This document shows, one piece after another, positions 8,658 to 17,080 of a stretch of 64,000 nucleotides of DNA. The notes beneath the pieces were generated by a model. The model was not told where the DNA came from. It was given only the letters and a program-made list of their open reading frames with translations, and did not search any database. The stretch spans positions 124,001 through 188,000 of the forward strand of contig NZ_WQNI01000004.1 in NCBI RefSeq assembly GCF_010993735.1, read 5' to 3'. This DNA is from Chelativorans alearensis (GTDB lineage Bacteria > Pseudomonadota > Alphaproteobacteria > Rhizobiales > Rhizobiaceae). The position numbers and the translations under genes were made by a program. Position 1 is the first letter of the stretch; each line of letters opens with the position of its first letter.

Positions 8658-8751
8658 CCATTCAGCCTGATGGCCTAGCGCCATGTGCCGGTGTGCCGGC
8701 GGGACTAGGCTATGTGGCTGAATCGAGCGTGGTCGTCCAAACAGCTATATC
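8658..8751. promoter_or_regulatory. Divergent cpaA/tadG-like control region with shared Tad motifs
   Basis: CCATTCAGCCTGATGGCC at 8658-8675 is identical to 4978-4995 upstream of flp1. On the plus strand GGCTGAAT (8716-8723), 17 nt, then ACAGCTATATC (8741-8751) repeats the flp1 promoter layout exactly and points at the gene at 8780. The minus-strand copy of GGCTGAAT (8667-8660) faces cpaA but lacks a good ACAGCTATATC partner. The rest of 8562-8779 shows nothing recognisable. Confidence 0.55.
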
Positions 8752-8779
8752 GGCGATAGTCACGCCAATGCTGGAAAAC

Positions 8780-10072
8780 ATGATGAGTCCGCGTTCCCAA
8801 CCCCCGAGGCACCAAAGCCCGTCAGGCATCCTCCGCGCCTTGACCAAGGACGAAAGAGGTGCGGTAGCCGTCATCGCGGCCATCGTCTTTCCCGTCGTTA
8901 TCGGCGCAATGGGGCTCGGCACCGAAACCGGCTATTGGTTTCTCGAGCAGCGGAAGCTGCAGCACGCGGCCGACGTGGCCGTCTATGCGGCGGCCGTCCG
9001 CTATCGCGCCGGCGATGCCCAGGCCGGGGTGGAGACGGCCGCCCTCAGGACGGCGAGCGGTACGGGCTACCAGTCCGATATTGGCACCATCTCGGTCGAT
9101 CCGCTGTCCGGCTCGACGGCGATGAGCGGCAAGATTGCTGTTGAATTGACCGAGACGCATGCACGGCTTTTCTCCTCGATCTTCTCCAGCGAGCCGCTGA
9201 TGCTTGCCGCACGTGCCGTCGCCGAACTGAAGGGCGGCTCGAAGGCGTGCGTGCTTGCGCTTTCAAGCTCGGCCTCGGGGGCCGTCACCGTGACGGGATC
9301 GACCGACGTGGAGCTTTCGGAGTGCAGTGTCGCATCGAATTCGAATGCGTCGGACGCGTTTCTGATGAAAAACGGCAGCGCGCTTATGTCGACCGATTGC
9401 ATATACACCGTCGGTGGCGCGATCACGACGTCGGGGCTCACCTTGACCGGCTGCAGCCAACCCGCGACCTCCGCCCCGCCTGTTCCCGACCCCTTCGCCG
9501 GCGTTACCGAGCCGGACGATATGCAGATCGATCAGCTTCCTTGCCGTTCACTGTCCCATATCTCGGCGTTACCCTATTCCTTCGACACCCTTCCAAGCGG
9601 CGAGAAGGCGCTGCGCTTCTGTGGAGGATTGGATATCAAGGGCAGCATCACGCTCGCGCCCGGCCTCTACATCATCGACGGGGGCGAACTTAAAGTGACC
9701 GCCGGGGCGTCGCTTACCGGTAGCGGAGTGACGTTTCTTCTTACCAATTCGGCAAGGGCGAACCTCACCGGAAACTCGGACATCACGCTCTCCGCTCCCA
9801 CGTCCGGGCCCTATGCCGGTTTGCTTCTGTTCGGAAGCCGCCATGGGACGGGAGTGGGGCACGTTGTGACGGGCAACACGGAGTGGAGCCTTCAGGGAAC
9901 CGTATACACGCCGACAGGGGCCATCGATTTCACGGGCAACTCCACTGTGAGCGGTGGATGCCTGCAGATCGTCGCCGACCGCGTCACCTTTACCGGCAAT
10001 TCCACGATGGAAACCTGCGCGGACGAAACGAACGAGATCGTCATCGGACAGTCGATCGCGATCGTGGAGTGA
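8780..10072 (+). CDS. TadG-like pilus-associated protein with beta-repeat C-terminus
   Basis: About 430 aa. An N-terminal TM of the Tad/TadG type (RGAVAVIAAIVFPVVIGAM) is followed by LEQRKLQHAADVAVYAAA, the usual post-TM helix of this family. The C-terminal 150 residues are Gly/Thr/Ser-rich short beta repeats (TGNSDITLSA, FTGNSTVSGG, FTGNSTMETC) like those of surface-exposed beta-helical proteins. The start is uncertain: ATG 8780 (GGAAAAC before it), 8783 or 8768 are possible. It is divergent from cpaA and shares a promoter motif with flp1, so it is probably co-expressed with pilus locus 1. Confidence 0.7.
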   Translation: MMSPRSQPPRHQSPSGILRALTKDERGAVAVIAAIVFPVVIGAMGLGTETGYWFLEQRKLQHAADVAVYAAAVRYRAGDAQAGVETAALRTASGTGYQSDIGTISVDPLSGSTAMSGKIAVELTETHARLFSSIFSSEPLMLAARAVAELKGGSKACVLALSSSASGAVTVTGSTDVELSECSVASNSNASDAFLMKNGSALMSTDCIYTVGGAITTSGLTLTGCSQPATSAPPVPDPFAGVTEPDDMQIDQLPCRSLSHISALPYSFDTLPSGEKALRFCGGLDIKGSITLAPGLYIIDGGELKVTAGASLTGSGVTFLLTNSARANLTGNSDITLSAPTSGPYAGLLLFGSRHGTGVGHVVTGNTEWSLQGTVYTPTGAIDFTGNSTVSGGCLQIVADRVTFTGNSTMETCADETNEIVIGQSIAIVE

Positions 10073-10158
10073 GGCCGCTCTCGCTTCCGTGAGAATCCGC
10101 GTGCTCGCTGCGATCTCCCCGCAACAAATACGAATAGCGGCCTACGTCCAATCCCGGC

Positions 10159-13149
10159 TCATGCCACCGGCGTGTCGATCTCAAGTGCGGCGAGCACCGC
10201 ATCGACCTGTGCCACGGACTCAGGGCGGGCATCACCGGAATTGGCGAACCACGGGCGATTTTCCGTATCGAGGATGCGCTCGGGATCGTTCTCCGCCGTG
10301 GCCTGGAACTGGCTGATGTCCCCGTCGATCTCGTCAAGCGTATGATGCAGGTTGTCGCGCAGGGCGGCGAGCTTTGCCGAGCCGTCTTCGCCGTTGGCGA
10401 TCGAATTGACCCATTCCACCGTCTGTTCGGGGGTGAGGCCCTGCAATTGGCCATAACGCATCAAGAGGGGAACCGGGCTGTAGCCTTCGCCGCTCTGGTC
10501 GATCAGCGCCTGGGCAGCCTCCTCGTTGAAGCCGGCATGCTCGAGAAAGGCGGCCGTGGTGTCGGTCTCGAAGCGGCTGGTCTCCTGGGCGTTCTGGATT
10601 GCGTCCCAGCCAAGGAGACTGAGCGTAGCCAAGCCGGCTATGGTGAAGCCGAGCGGCCCGGAAACGCTGGATGCGCCGAACACTGCCCAAGTGACGCCGC
10701 CGGCTATCGCCGTGTTGAGGCCGGCGCCGAGAATATCGCCGTCCCCTAGCCGCCTGAGCGCGTCGACGCCGGCAAGGCCGGCGCCCAGCATGTGGACGAA
10801 CTTGCCACCCAATTTCAGTCCGTTCGTGAGCGCCGATTCGTTCGACGTCAGCAGGGAGGTGACGAATTGCGCGCTGTCGATGCCCACGCGCGCCGAATCG
10901 ACCACCACCTGCAGGCGGTTGCGAAGCGACGGGTCTTCTCCATACTGCTCGATGGCATTGGCAAGCCCGGCGCCCACGATCGTCAGTGCTGTGGTGCGGA
11001 AAAGGCGGTTGAACGGCGCATCGCGCACGACTTCATCGAACTTGTCCAGCGCATTGTTGAAGTTGCGCGTGACATCGATGCCGTATCTCTCGGCATTGAA
11101 CTCGTCCGCATATTCCGGCACGAGATCCAGAAATACGTCGGCAATTTCATTGAGCTCTTGATTGGAGACACCGAGGAGGTCGGCAAGCTGCGGATTGTTG
11201 CGCAGGGCCTCTTCGAGCCGGTCGCGCGCGTCCTGAAGCGATGACGGATCGCTCGGGTCGATATCGCCGGCCGGCAGCATGACGTTTTCGCGCAAATAAG
11301 CGCCGACAAGATTGGTCGCCAGGGCACTGTCGCTGCCGGTGATCCCGAGATCGCTGAACAGCTGCAGCAGCTCCTCGCCGTTTTCTCCCTTCACAAGCTC
11401 GGGAATGTTCCGCAGGGCCATGGAAACCGCCAGCTGCGCGCTCTCGTCGTCCAAAAGGTCGGCGATGCGGTCCTGGTAGTCCGCCCGCACGTCCTCCGGC
11501 AGGTTCTGCAGCTGCTGAATTTGGCTCAAAAGGCTTTCGCCGTGCTCGGCCAGTTGCCCTTCTAGTTCCTGAAGCCGTTCTTCCCACTCCGGGCCCTTCT
11601 CCTCGACATAGTCCTGGATCGCCGCTTCCAGCTGCTCTTCGGTCATCGCGGCGCCTCCATTCATGATGAGGAAGCTCAATTCTTCGAGATGCTCGCCATA
11701 TTCCTCTGCCACGTCGGCGAGGTCGTGATCGCGCTCGCCCTCGACAGTGTGGAAAATATCGTCCAGCACGCTGGGATCGACGCCTTCCATGGAGGCGATG
11801 GTCAGCGCATAGGCCGGGATCTTTTCTCCGTTGTCGACCGCCTCGTACATCGCCGCTCGCACGGCATCCATGTTGAAGAGGCCCATTTCCGCGAACTCGC
11901 TCATCGCGGCATCGCCCTCCGTCGTTCCCGCAACCCGGTCGAGGACGGTGATCAGCGATGTGGTGCCGTTAAAGCCTATCTCTACGCCGGCATAGCCGTT
12001 GTCGCGGAAGTGCTGCTGCGCTTCCTGTAGTCGCGGCACCATCGCCTCGACAAGCTCGGCGGCGATCTCGGGGTCGAGGTTCTCCGTCAACGTTTCGAGA
12101 CGTTCCATGGATTGAGCGGTGAGGGCGGCGGGCATCTCCTCGCTGTTGTCGAGATCGCCGGTGAGCGGTTCCGCGGCCCAGTCGGCCGCGTTGTCGATGA
12201 TCTCCTGCACGCCGGTCGACCTGTCGAGGGCGTCCTGAACCCGGCTCGAGGCATCCGCATAGGCGGTTTCCAAGGCCTGCAGAGCTTCGGCATGGTCGTC
12301 CGTATCGATTTCGGAAACGATCTCGTCGGCAACGTTATCGGCGATCTCGCGCACCTCGCTGGACTGGTCCAGTGCCCGTTGCACGGCTGGCGAAGCGTCC
12401 GCGTAGCGCTCCTCCAGGATCCGCAAGGCCTCGCCCGGGTCGCTTTCGGCTTGTGCCTCGGCGATGATGTCGCGTGCGGCGGCCTCGGACTCCACGCCCG
12501 TGTGGCCACTCTCGGAAAGTTGAATATTCGCCTCCTCCGCCGCCTGCTCGATGGCCATCTGCGCTGGCCCGGCATCCACCCAGTCGTGATCGTAGAGGCG
12601 TTGCAGCGCCGCTTGGCGGCTTTCAGGCGGCAGCGCGTCGACATACGCCTCGATGTCAGCGGCGATCTCCCCGATTTCCGCGTCCATATCGATGGCCGAG
12701 GGATCGTCGGCGTATTCGAGCATGTTGCCGCGCTCGCGGATGTTCTGAACGAAGCCTGCCTCGCCCTCGGGGACGCCGAGATCGTTGAGGGGGGTATTCG
12801 CGGCCTCCTCGGGGGACGTGTTGGGCAGGAAGACGACATCGCCCGGCCGGATGAGATCAGGGTTCTCCTCCACGATCCCCGCGTTGAGATCGAGAAGCTC
12901 CTCGTAGGAGACGTCGAACTCGTCGGCTATCTGCACTAGGCTATCGTTGTTTTCGACGATGATCAGGCGTTCTTCGCTTTCGTCGATCTCGCCCGAGCCG
13001 CCTGCGTCTCGGCGTGCTTGAAGCGCCTCCGCGATGGCGTCGCGAAAAGCCTCCTGCTGCGCCTTCGACAGGGACGTAATCCGTCCGTTTTCGCTGTATC
13101 GATAGAGTGCGTCGGTATCGATCCGAAAAGACATTTCAGCGTTACCCAT
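10159..13149 (-). CDS. Large LysM protein next to the T3SS region (996 aa)
   Basis: No signal peptide is visible. A LysM domain occupies about residues 60-115 (SLVQIADEFDVSYEELLDLN, then RPGDVVFLP). Related 50-residue helical modules follow at about 160-310; two end in EVREIADN and GVQEIIDN. The middle is acidic and helical. The C-terminal part (about 730-880) holds two Gly/Ala-rich hydrophobic segments that could be membrane-inserting. It shares LysM use, acidity and hydrophobic-pair layout with the 2,227-aa protein at 22427. An effector, translocator or peptidoglycan-bound accessory factor of the T3SS is possible; the family is not one I can name. The start may be ATG 13149 or 13134. Confidence 0.6.
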   Translation of the reverse strand: MGNAEMSFRIDTDALYRYSENGRITSLSKAQQEAFRDAIAEALQARRDAGGSGEIDESEERLIIVENNDSLVQIADEFDVSYEELLDLNAGIVEENPDLIRPGDVVFLPNTSPEEAANTPLNDLGVPEGEAGFVQNIRERGNMLEYADDPSAIDMDAEIGEIAADIEAYVDALPPESRQAALQRLYDHDWVDAGPAQMAIEQAAEEANIQLSESGHTGVESEAAARDIIAEAQAESDPGEALRILEERYADASPAVQRALDQSSEVREIADNVADEIVSEIDTDDHAEALQALETAYADASSRVQDALDRSTGVQEIIDNAADWAAEPLTGDLDNSEEMPAALTAQSMERLETLTENLDPEIAAELVEAMVPRLQEAQQHFRDNGYAGVEIGFNGTTSLITVLDRVAGTTEGDAAMSEFAEMGLFNMDAVRAAMYEAVDNGEKIPAYALTIASMEGVDPSVLDDIFHTVEGERDHDLADVAEEYGEHLEELSFLIMNGGAAMTEEQLEAAIQDYVEEKGPEWEERLQELEGQLAEHGESLLSQIQQLQNLPEDVRADYQDRIADLLDDESAQLAVSMALRNIPELVKGENGEELLQLFSDLGITGSDSALATNLVGAYLRENVMLPAGDIDPSDPSSLQDARDRLEEALRNNPQLADLLGVSNQELNEIADVFLDLVPEYADEFNAERYGIDVTRNFNNALDKFDEVVRDAPFNRLFRTTALTIVGAGLANAIEQYGEDPSLRNRLQVVVDSARVGIDSAQFVTSLLTSNESALTNGLKLGGKFVHMLGAGLAGVDALRRLGDGDILGAGLNTAIAGGVTWAVFGASSVSGPLGFTIAGLATLSLLGWDAIQNAQETSRFETDTTAAFLEHAGFNEEAAQALIDQSGEGYSPVPLLMRYGQLQGLTPEQTVEWVNSIANGEDGSAKLAALRDNLHHTLDEIDGDISQFQATAENDPERILDTENRPWFANSGDARPESVAQVDAVLAALEIDTPVA

Positions 13150-13237
13150 CCAGCTTCAGAGAGACAGGCAACCACTTTGGCGTTCAATTCCGGCACGGGC
13201 TTAAAGGTTCTATTTCAGTTTTGTGAAAAGCGATTCG

Positions 13238-14035
13238 CTAACCGTCCATGGAGCCGAGCGCCTGCGCCCGGGCAGTGACGGTCGGTTGCGCACGCACGGA
13301 CCGCGCCTGCGCGAGAAGCCCGTTGACTTCGTCGGTCGACAGCCCCGGCAGCGCCAAAGCGCGAGCTTCGTCCGCCCGCCCGAGAAGCCCGTAAACGAGG
13401 ATGGCGTTGCGCTTGTGATGCAGACTTGCATTCTGGGCGGTCGCGATCTTTCGCGCCAGCGGAAGCGCTTGTCCGGGATCGTCGGCCAGGGCCATGGCCA
13501 GGGCCATGTTGATCTGGATATCCAGATCGTCCGGGGCAAGGGAAAGGGCGTGGGAAAAAGTTTGGAGCGCCGGCTGTGTCTGGCCGGCGAATGTCTGCGC
13601 GACGCCGAGCCGGTTGTAGGCCTGGCTCGTGTTGACGCTTCGGGTTCCTTCCGCGAGCGTGCGAATACCCGCCTCGGCGTCGCCCTGGTTGACAAGGACC
13701 CAGCCGAGACCGACCAGGGCCGGACCGAAATTGGGAGAGCGGGCAAGCGCGGTCCTGTAGGCCTTCGTCGCCTCGTCGGGATAGCCGGCGCGCATATAGG
13801 CGTCCCCCAACTCCACCAGGGCGTGTGCCGTCGCTCCGGGTGCCGAAGCGGCCTGCTCGTAGAGGGCGATGGCGGTGTCCGTGGCGCCTTGTTTCTCGAG
13901 ATCCGCGGCAAGCCGAAGCAGGCGAGAGGAACTGCCTTCCTGCGCCGCCGATTCCAATGCATTTTCGTTTTGTGTTGTGGCACAACCCGAAAGCGCTACT
14001 ATGGCCAGCGCAGCCAGACCAACCCTACATCGCAT
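13238..14035 (-). CDS. tadD: TPR lipoprotein, TadD-like
   Basis: 265 aa with a lipoprotein signal (MRCRVGLAALAIVALSGC; lipobox LSGC) followed by at least four TPR units (for example ALYEQAASAPGATAHALVELG and AYRTALARSPNFGPALVGLG). TadD proteins are outer-membrane TPR lipoproteins needed for Flp biogenesis, probably for secretin placement, as PilF/PilW are for type IVa. It lies apart from Tad locus 1, beside cpaC/cpaD, with sctU diverging 56 nt away. A T3SS pilotin-like role is an alternative. The 12-bp unit GCCAGGGCCATG is repeated in tandem inside the gene. Confidence 0.75.
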   Translation of the reverse strand: MRCRVGLAALAIVALSGCATTQNENALESAAQEGSSSRLLRLAADLEKQGATDTAIALYEQAASAPGATAHALVELGDAYMRAGYPDEATKAYRTALARSPNFGPALVGLGWVLVNQGDAEAGIRTLAEGTRSVNTSQAYNRLGVAQTFAGQTQPALQTFSHALSLAPDDLDIQINMALAMALADDPGQALPLARKIATAQNASLHHKRNAILVYGLLGRADEARALALPGLSTDEVNGLLAQARSVRAQPTVTARAQALGSMDG

Positions 14036-14091
14036 GCCAGACTCCCTCTCGCACCTGGCGGGGAAACGTTAGCAAGTCATAGGCGAGTCCG

Positions 14092-15135
14092 ATGGCACAG
14101 GAAAGTGAAGAAAAGCAGCTTCCCGCCACCGAAAAGAAGCTTAGGGAGGCGCGGCGCAAGGGACAGGTCCCGCAAAGCAGGGATTTGGTAGCCGGTTTCT
14201 CCATTTTCGCCGTCCTGATATATTTACTGTTTGCTTGGCCAACCATTTCGGACAGGTTTTTTGAGATGGTGGAAGCGGTTGCCGACCGCCGGCATGCCGC
14301 CTTTACAGACGCCGGTGCCGTCGCCGTTCGTCAGGCCATTTCGACCATCTTGTGGATTGTCCTGCCGCTGGCGGGCATCATCGCCGCGGCTGCGGTCGTT
14401 TTCGGCGTCCTGTCGACCGGCGGGCCGGTCTTCTCCGTCGAGCCGCTCAAGCCGCGCTTCGAAAAGGTTAACCCCGTGCAGGGGTTCAAGCGGATTATGT
14501 CCCTGCGCAACGTCGTCGAGTTCGCAAAAAGCCTCCTCAAGCTCGTGTTTCTCGCGGGACTGCTTGCCGCCGTTCTGGTGGCCTGGCTTCAAACCTTGTT
14601 CGAGGCGCCCAGTTGCGGGCTGCCTTGCCTGAAAGGAACGGTTGTCGGGGTTCTGTCGCCTCTCGTGATCGCCGTTGCGCTGGCCTTTTTGCTGATCGGC
14701 CTGTCCGACGTCCCGATTCAACGTTGGCTCTTTCGGCGCGACATGCGCATGACCCGCACCGAGTTCAAGCGGGAGCGCAGGGACCTGGAAGGCGATCCGC
14801 TCATCCGCCAGGAATTGCGGCGCCAGCGGCGGGAAGCCGTCACCCGTTCGGTGAAGCGCGGGATCGAGCATGCCTCGCTCGTTATCCACGACGGCGGAAG
14901 GTCGGCGGGCTTGCGCTATGTAGCGGGTGAAACGCCCGTTCCCGTTATCGTGGCCATGGAGGAGGGCCCTGCGGCTGTGAGGCTTCTTTCCCAGGCCCGC
15001 GGGCACAGCTGCCCAGTCATTCAGGATGCGGCGCTGGCTGGCGCCATATTCGAGGGGGGACGCGTCGGCGAGGATCTCGATACGGATCTGTTCCCATTGA
15101 TCGCGCGTCACCTGGTACGGCTGAACCTGGTGTGA
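14092..15135 (+). CDS. sctU: T3SS export switch protein SctU lacking the NPTH cleavage motif
   Basis: 347 aa, normal for SctU/YscU/FlhB. The N-terminus (KQLPATEKKLREARRKGQV) and four TM segments are typical. The cytoplasmic linker RTEFKRERRDLEGDPLIRQELRR is clear. Where the family has NPTH, this protein reads DGGR (about residues 267-270, in LVIHDGGRSAGLRY), read directly from the DNA at 14881-14916. The flanking LRY and GETPVPVIV are conserved, so alignment is secure. Without Asn-Pro the autocleavage that switches substrate specificity cannot occur in the usual way. It is separated from the sctR-S-T operon, unlike in rhizobia where it follows sctT. AGGCGAG precedes the ATG. Confidence 0.9.
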   Translation: MAQESEEKQLPATEKKLREARRKGQVPQSRDLVAGFSIFAVLIYLLFAWPTISDRFFEMVEAVADRRHAAFTDAGAVAVRQAISTILWIVLPLAGIIAAAAVVFGVLSTGGPVFSVEPLKPRFEKVNPVQGFKRIMSLRNVVEFAKSLLKLVFLAGLLAAVLVAWLQTLFEAPSCGLPCLKGTVVGVLSPLVIAVALAFLLIGLSDVPIQRWLFRRDMRMTRTEFKRERRDLEGDPLIRQELRRQRREAVTRSVKRGIEHASLVIHDGGRSAGLRYVAGETPVPVIVAMEEGPAAVRLLSQARGHSCPVIQDAALAGAIFEGGRVGEDLDTDLFPLIARHLVRLNLV

Positions 15136-15171
15136 AGATAACGGCGGTGGCCGGCGCGCCCCCGCCAGCTA

Positions 15172-15189
15172 AGCGGCCAAAAGGCCGCT
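15172..15189. terminator. Hairpin between convergent sctU and cpaD
   Basis: AGCGGCC at 15172-15178 pairs with GGCCGCT at 15183-15189 around an AAAA loop. It lies between the two convergent stop codons and overlaps the cpaD stop. There is no clear T-run on either strand, so it may act as a weak bidirectional terminator or 3' stabiliser. Confidence 0.4.
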
Positions 15190-15640
15190 ATTGGCTCTGC
15201 ATCTGCAGCGGGTCGGGCGGCGTTCCTGTGTCATGCGCACCGCCTAGAGCGTCCTCTTCGCCGTCGATGTAGCGGCGCGCGGCCCTCACGGTCGGCGCGG
15301 CAGGCGCCGGCCCGGGCCTCCGGCCCTCGATGAGATCGCGCTCACTCTCCACCATGCGCTGGAGGTTGTAGGCATTGGCACAGCCAGGAGGCAGGTGCGG
15401 TCCCAATTGCGGCACGACTGTCAGGTCGGTGGCGCCCCGCAAAGGCGGATTGTCGGCTGGCTCGCCCAAGCAAGCGTCCGGCACCAGAACCGAGCCGCCG
15501 CCCCCTTTCCCGATGTCGGTGTAGCTGTTGGTGGCCACATACCTGTAACCGGGAGAATGATCCGGCGGGGCGGCCACGCAGCCGGCTGCCGTCATGACGG
15601 ACAGCAGCGTTGCTGCGCGAATGGCGTTGCAGGGGGGCAT
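15188..15640 (-). CDS. cpaD: CpaD-like pilus lipoprotein
   Basis: 150 aa with a lipoprotein signal (lipobox TAAGC, near residue 20). The CpaD hallmark PPGCANAYNLQRMVESERDL is present, followed by a family-typical RDLIEGR. Ordinary CpaD proteins are nearer 220 aa, so this one is short. The start ATG 15640 has AGGGAG at good spacing and begins 13 nt after the cpaC stop. CpaD is thought to help place or stabilise the CpaC secretin at the outer membrane. This is the only cpaD in the window although two Tad loci are present. Confidence 0.75.
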   Translation of the reverse strand: MPPCNAIRAATLLSVMTAAGCVAAPPDHSPGYRYVATNSYTDIGKGGGGSVLVPDACLGEPADNPPLRGATDLTVVPQLGPHLPPGCANAYNLQRMVESERDLIEGRRPGPAPAAPTVRAARRYIDGEEDALGGAHDTGTPPDPLQMQSQ

Positions 15641-15653
15641 TGTGCGTTCTCCC

Positions 15654-16961
15654 TTACTTGACAATCAGCCCGACGCCGGTGGCCTTTTTCGCACGCGGCT
15701 GAGGAGCCGGCCTGTCCAGCGGCGTCGCCAGTTGGCCTTGGCTGATCGGTTCGACCAGGTAAGGCGTAATCAGGATCACCAACTCGGTTTCCTCCCTCTG
15801 AAAACGCTGCGATTGGAAAAGGGCGCCGAGAACCGGCACATCTCCTAGGACCGGGAATTTCTGAAGATTGGTCGACAGGCGCCTTTGAAAAAGGCCGGCG
15901 ATGGCGAAGGTCTGTCCGCTTGCCACTTCCACGGTGGTGTCGGCGCGGCGCACCACGAAGCTTGGCAGGTTTAGCCCGTCGACGACAACGCCTCCTGCCT
16001 CGGAGAGCGAACTGACTTCCGGGCGGACATTAAGGGCGATGCGGTTGTTGTTGATCAATGTGGGGGTGAAGAGAAGTGACACGCCGAAGGGTTTGTACTC
16101 GACTGTGACCGTATCGCTGCCTCCACCCCCGGGGACAGGCACCGGAACTTCCCCGCCGGCCAGAAAACTCGCCGTGCGTCCGGTCGCGGTGGTGAGATTG
16201 GGCTCTGCCAGGATCTTGACCACGCCGTTGCGTTGCAGGGCCTCCAGCAAGACCTCTATGTTCACGTTGTTGGTGCCGATATTGAAGCCGAGATTGGGAT
16301 CGCTCACGTCCCCGGTCTTGAACATGCCGAAGCTGAAACTGCCGTCGGTCACGGTGGCGTTCCAATCTAGGCCGTAGGCCAGGAGCTCATTCCGTGAAAC
16401 CTCCGCGAAACGCACGCGGATATTCACCTGTTGAGAACCCATGATTGTGGTGTTGTTGATCGGTGGTTGCCCAGGCGGTGAATAGGTTCGTGCGACGTCG
16501 TCGACGGCGAGGGCTTCATCGACCCCCTGCGTCTGCCCGACCGCCACGATCCGGTTGCCGAAGAATGTGAGCTCCGTCATCGAGTTCGGCTGCAGCATCC
16601 TCCTGGCGTCCTGCGCGGCGCTACTGTCCACACCGACCCGGAACCGCATCGATGCTTCCACCTGCTGATCGCCAGTTATCGCGATAAGATTGGTGACGCC
16701 GGGCTTCAGCCCGAAGACATAGACGACGCTCTCCGAGACGATCTGAAGGTCGGCGATCGTGCTGTCTGCCATGAGGACAGATTCGACGGGCTGGCTGAAG
16801 CGCAAGAGTCTGCCCTGGCCGACGTACAAGTCGACCTGCTCTTCGACCGGTGTGGGCGAGCCTGTCTGCGCCTGTGCCACTCCCGCGTACAACGCCATAA
16901 GCGCGAGAGCGAGCGCGGCAAAAGACAGGTATGCTAACCGGCGCCGGAACGGGTGGCTCAT
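15654..16961 (-). CDS. cpaC: Secretin CpaC/RcpA
   Basis: 435 aa with a Sec signal (MSHPFRRRLAYLSFAALALA to about residue 32). An N-terminal CpaC domain binds the pilus path (VDLYVGQGRLLRFSQPVESV). A BON/N1-like region follows, then the C-terminal secretin core (VKILAEPNLTTATGRTASFL, GEVPVPVPGGG, GVSLLFTPTL, LPSFVVRRADTTVEV). It forms the outer-membrane channel. ATG 16961 is preferred for its clean signal peptide; ATG 16997 also has a strong ribosome site. It lies between sctV and sctU and is the only full secretin in the window, so it may serve both Tad loci and conceivably the T3SS. Confidence 0.9.
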   Translation of the reverse strand: MSHPFRRRLAYLSFAALALALMALYAGVAQAQTGSPTPVEEQVDLYVGQGRLLRFSQPVESVLMADSTIADLQIVSESVVYVFGLKPGVTNLIAITGDQQVEASMRFRVGVDSSAAQDARRMLQPNSMTELTFFGNRIVAVGQTQGVDEALAVDDVARTYSPPGQPPINNTTIMGSQQVNIRVRFAEVSRNELLAYGLDWNATVTDGSFSFGMFKTGDVSDPNLGFNIGTNNVNIEVLLEALQRNGVVKILAEPNLTTATGRTASFLAGGEVPVPVPGGGGSDTVTVEYKPFGVSLLFTPTLINNNRIALNVRPEVSSLSEAGGVVVDGLNLPSFVVRRADTTVEVASGQTFAIAGLFQRRLSTNLQKFPVLGDVPVLGALFQSQRFQREETELVILITPYLVEPISQGQLATPLDRPAPQPRAKKATGVGLIVK

Positions 16962-17030
16962 GCGGTCCCCTCTTACCGCAGTACCGGTAATTCTCATGCA
17001 GTCCCCCTCAAAAAAGTATCCTCCATTGTT

Positions 17031-17070
17031 TGAGTATAACAGTTTACTGATGAGTATAACAGTTTACTGA
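17031..17070. repeat. Perfect tandem 20-bp repeat between sctV and cpaC
   Basis: TGAGTATAACAGTTTACTGA occurs twice in direct succession (17031-17050 and 17051-17070). Each copy contains the dyad CAGT-TT-ACTG, and on the minus strand a TATACT hexamer. The repeats are 10-50 nt past the sctV stop and 70-110 nt upstream of the cpaC start, in an AT-rich pocket. They look like paired operator or promoter elements for cpaC-cpaD. Confidence 0.6.
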
Positions 17071-17080
17071 AATAATTTGC

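Noticed and set aside
10072-10143. AGGCCGCT...AGCGGCCT as a terminator between convergent genes
   Set aside because: The 8-bp arms are perfect but 56 nt apart with no T-run. I could not support it as a terminator beyond chance.
13485-13520. Tandem GCCAGGGCCATG repeats as a regulatory or mobile feature
   Set aside because: Two copies only, inside the tadD-like coding sequence, in frame and encoding a short Ala/Met/Leu helix duplication.
14881-14916. SctU read as a pseudogene or frameshift because NPTH is missing
   Set aside because: The reading frame is intact on both sides, length is normal and flanking motifs are in place. Only the cleavage residues differ.
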